5,053 bases of DNA, taken from contig JAGXIG010000007.1 in NCBI GenBank assembly GCA_024635815.1, positions 1-5,053 of the forward strand, given 5' to 3'. The notes under the pieces are model-generated. The model was not told the origin of the DNA. It did no database searches and was given only the letters and a program-made list of their open reading frames with translations. The stretch comes from Salegentibacter sp. (lineage in GTDB: Bacteria > Bacteroidota > Bacteroidia > Flavobacteriales > Flavobacteriaceae). Below, in pieces: positions 4,852 through 5,053 of the stretch. Numbering within the stretch: the stretch's first letter is position 1; every line of letters begins with the position of its first letter. The position numbers and the translations under genes were made by a program.

Positions 4852-5053
4852 TTATTTAGAAATAACTTTAATTGAATTCTTAACCTTTTCAGCAATTTTT
4901 CTCGCTTCAGCCAGGTCTTTGTTTGCGATTGTGACATGTCCCATTTTTCTAAATGGACGGGTAATTTTTTTGCCGTAAATGTGCGGTGTTACCCCTGGCA
5001 TTTTCATAATCTTTTCAATATTCTCATAAACCACTTCGCCTTCGTGATTTGCA
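4852..5053 (-). CDS. purK: 5-(carboxyamino)imidazole ribonucleotide synthase, C-terminal fragment
   Basis: This is the 3' end of a minus-strand gene. The reading frame is open to the right edge: reading in from the edge, it gives ANHEGEVVYENIEKIM and so on for about 66 codons to TAA. The motifs GVTPHIYGKK and RPFRKMGHVTI are typical of the C-terminal region of PurK, an ATP-grasp enzyme that carboxylates AIR with bicarbonate and ATP to give N5-CAIR. The catalytic ATP-grasp core lies outside the window. The GTG at 5034-5032 is an internal Val codon, not the start: the upstream codons already match the family (GEVVYEN). The gene ends in tandem stops TAA TAA, 32 bp before purE, the next enzyme in the pathway, so the two probably share a transcript. 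No frameshift or damage is seen in the visible part. Confidence 0.93.
   Translation of the reverse strand, partial: ANHEGEVVYENIEKIMKMPGVTPHIYGKKITRPFRKMGHVTIANKDLAEARKIAEKVKNSIKVISK

Noticed and set aside
5032..5034. GTG as a start codon of a separate small gene
   Set aside because: The frame stays open upstream to the window edge and the upstream codons match the PurK C-terminal region, so this is an internal Val codon.

Overview
The window looks like chromosomal core DNA from a member of the Bacteroidota, most likely a marine-type Flavobacteriaceae (Gramella/Salegentibacter-like). This rests on the AT-rich composition, weak Shine-Dalgarno signals, promoter elements resembling the Bacteroidota -7 box TAnnTTTG, and the character of the proteins. 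The genus is an inference from protein resemblance only.

Layout from left to right: (1) the first 32 codons of gcvP (glycine decarboxylase P-protein), minus strand, running off the left edge. (2) A short divergent intergenic region, then a plus-strand gene for a multi-pass UbiA-like membrane protein (229-1047). (3) A convergent minus-strand pair made of an ECF-type sigma factor (1298-1849) followed 3 nt later by a small Cys/His protein with an H-x3-C-x2-C zinc-binding anti-sigma signature (1031-1294). The last 17 bp of the small gene overlap the end of the UbiA-like gene. (4) A cytosolic M3-family zinc metallopeptidase (1996-4029, minus) with a hairpin just after its stop. (5) A 304-bp gap, 4030-4333. 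(6) purE (4334-4819) and the 3' end of purK (4852 to the right edge), a minus-strand purine-biosynthesis pair.

The genes are mostly housekeeping: glycine cleavage, peptide recycling and the two-step carboxylation of AIR in purine synthesis (PurK makes N5-CAIR, PurE converts it to CAIR). The sigma/ZAS pair is a self-contained regulatory module. It probably senses a cytoplasmic signal, because the partner has no membrane segment.

The least explained stretch is the 4030-4333 gap. On the plus strand it can fold into a long-range helix (4208-4221 with 4285-4299) that ends one base before a perfect 12-bp hairpin with a GCAA loop and a U-run. That is the layout of a small stand-alone structured RNA with its own terminator, possibly 6S-like. 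No mobile element, CRISPR array, tRNA or rRNA was seen.
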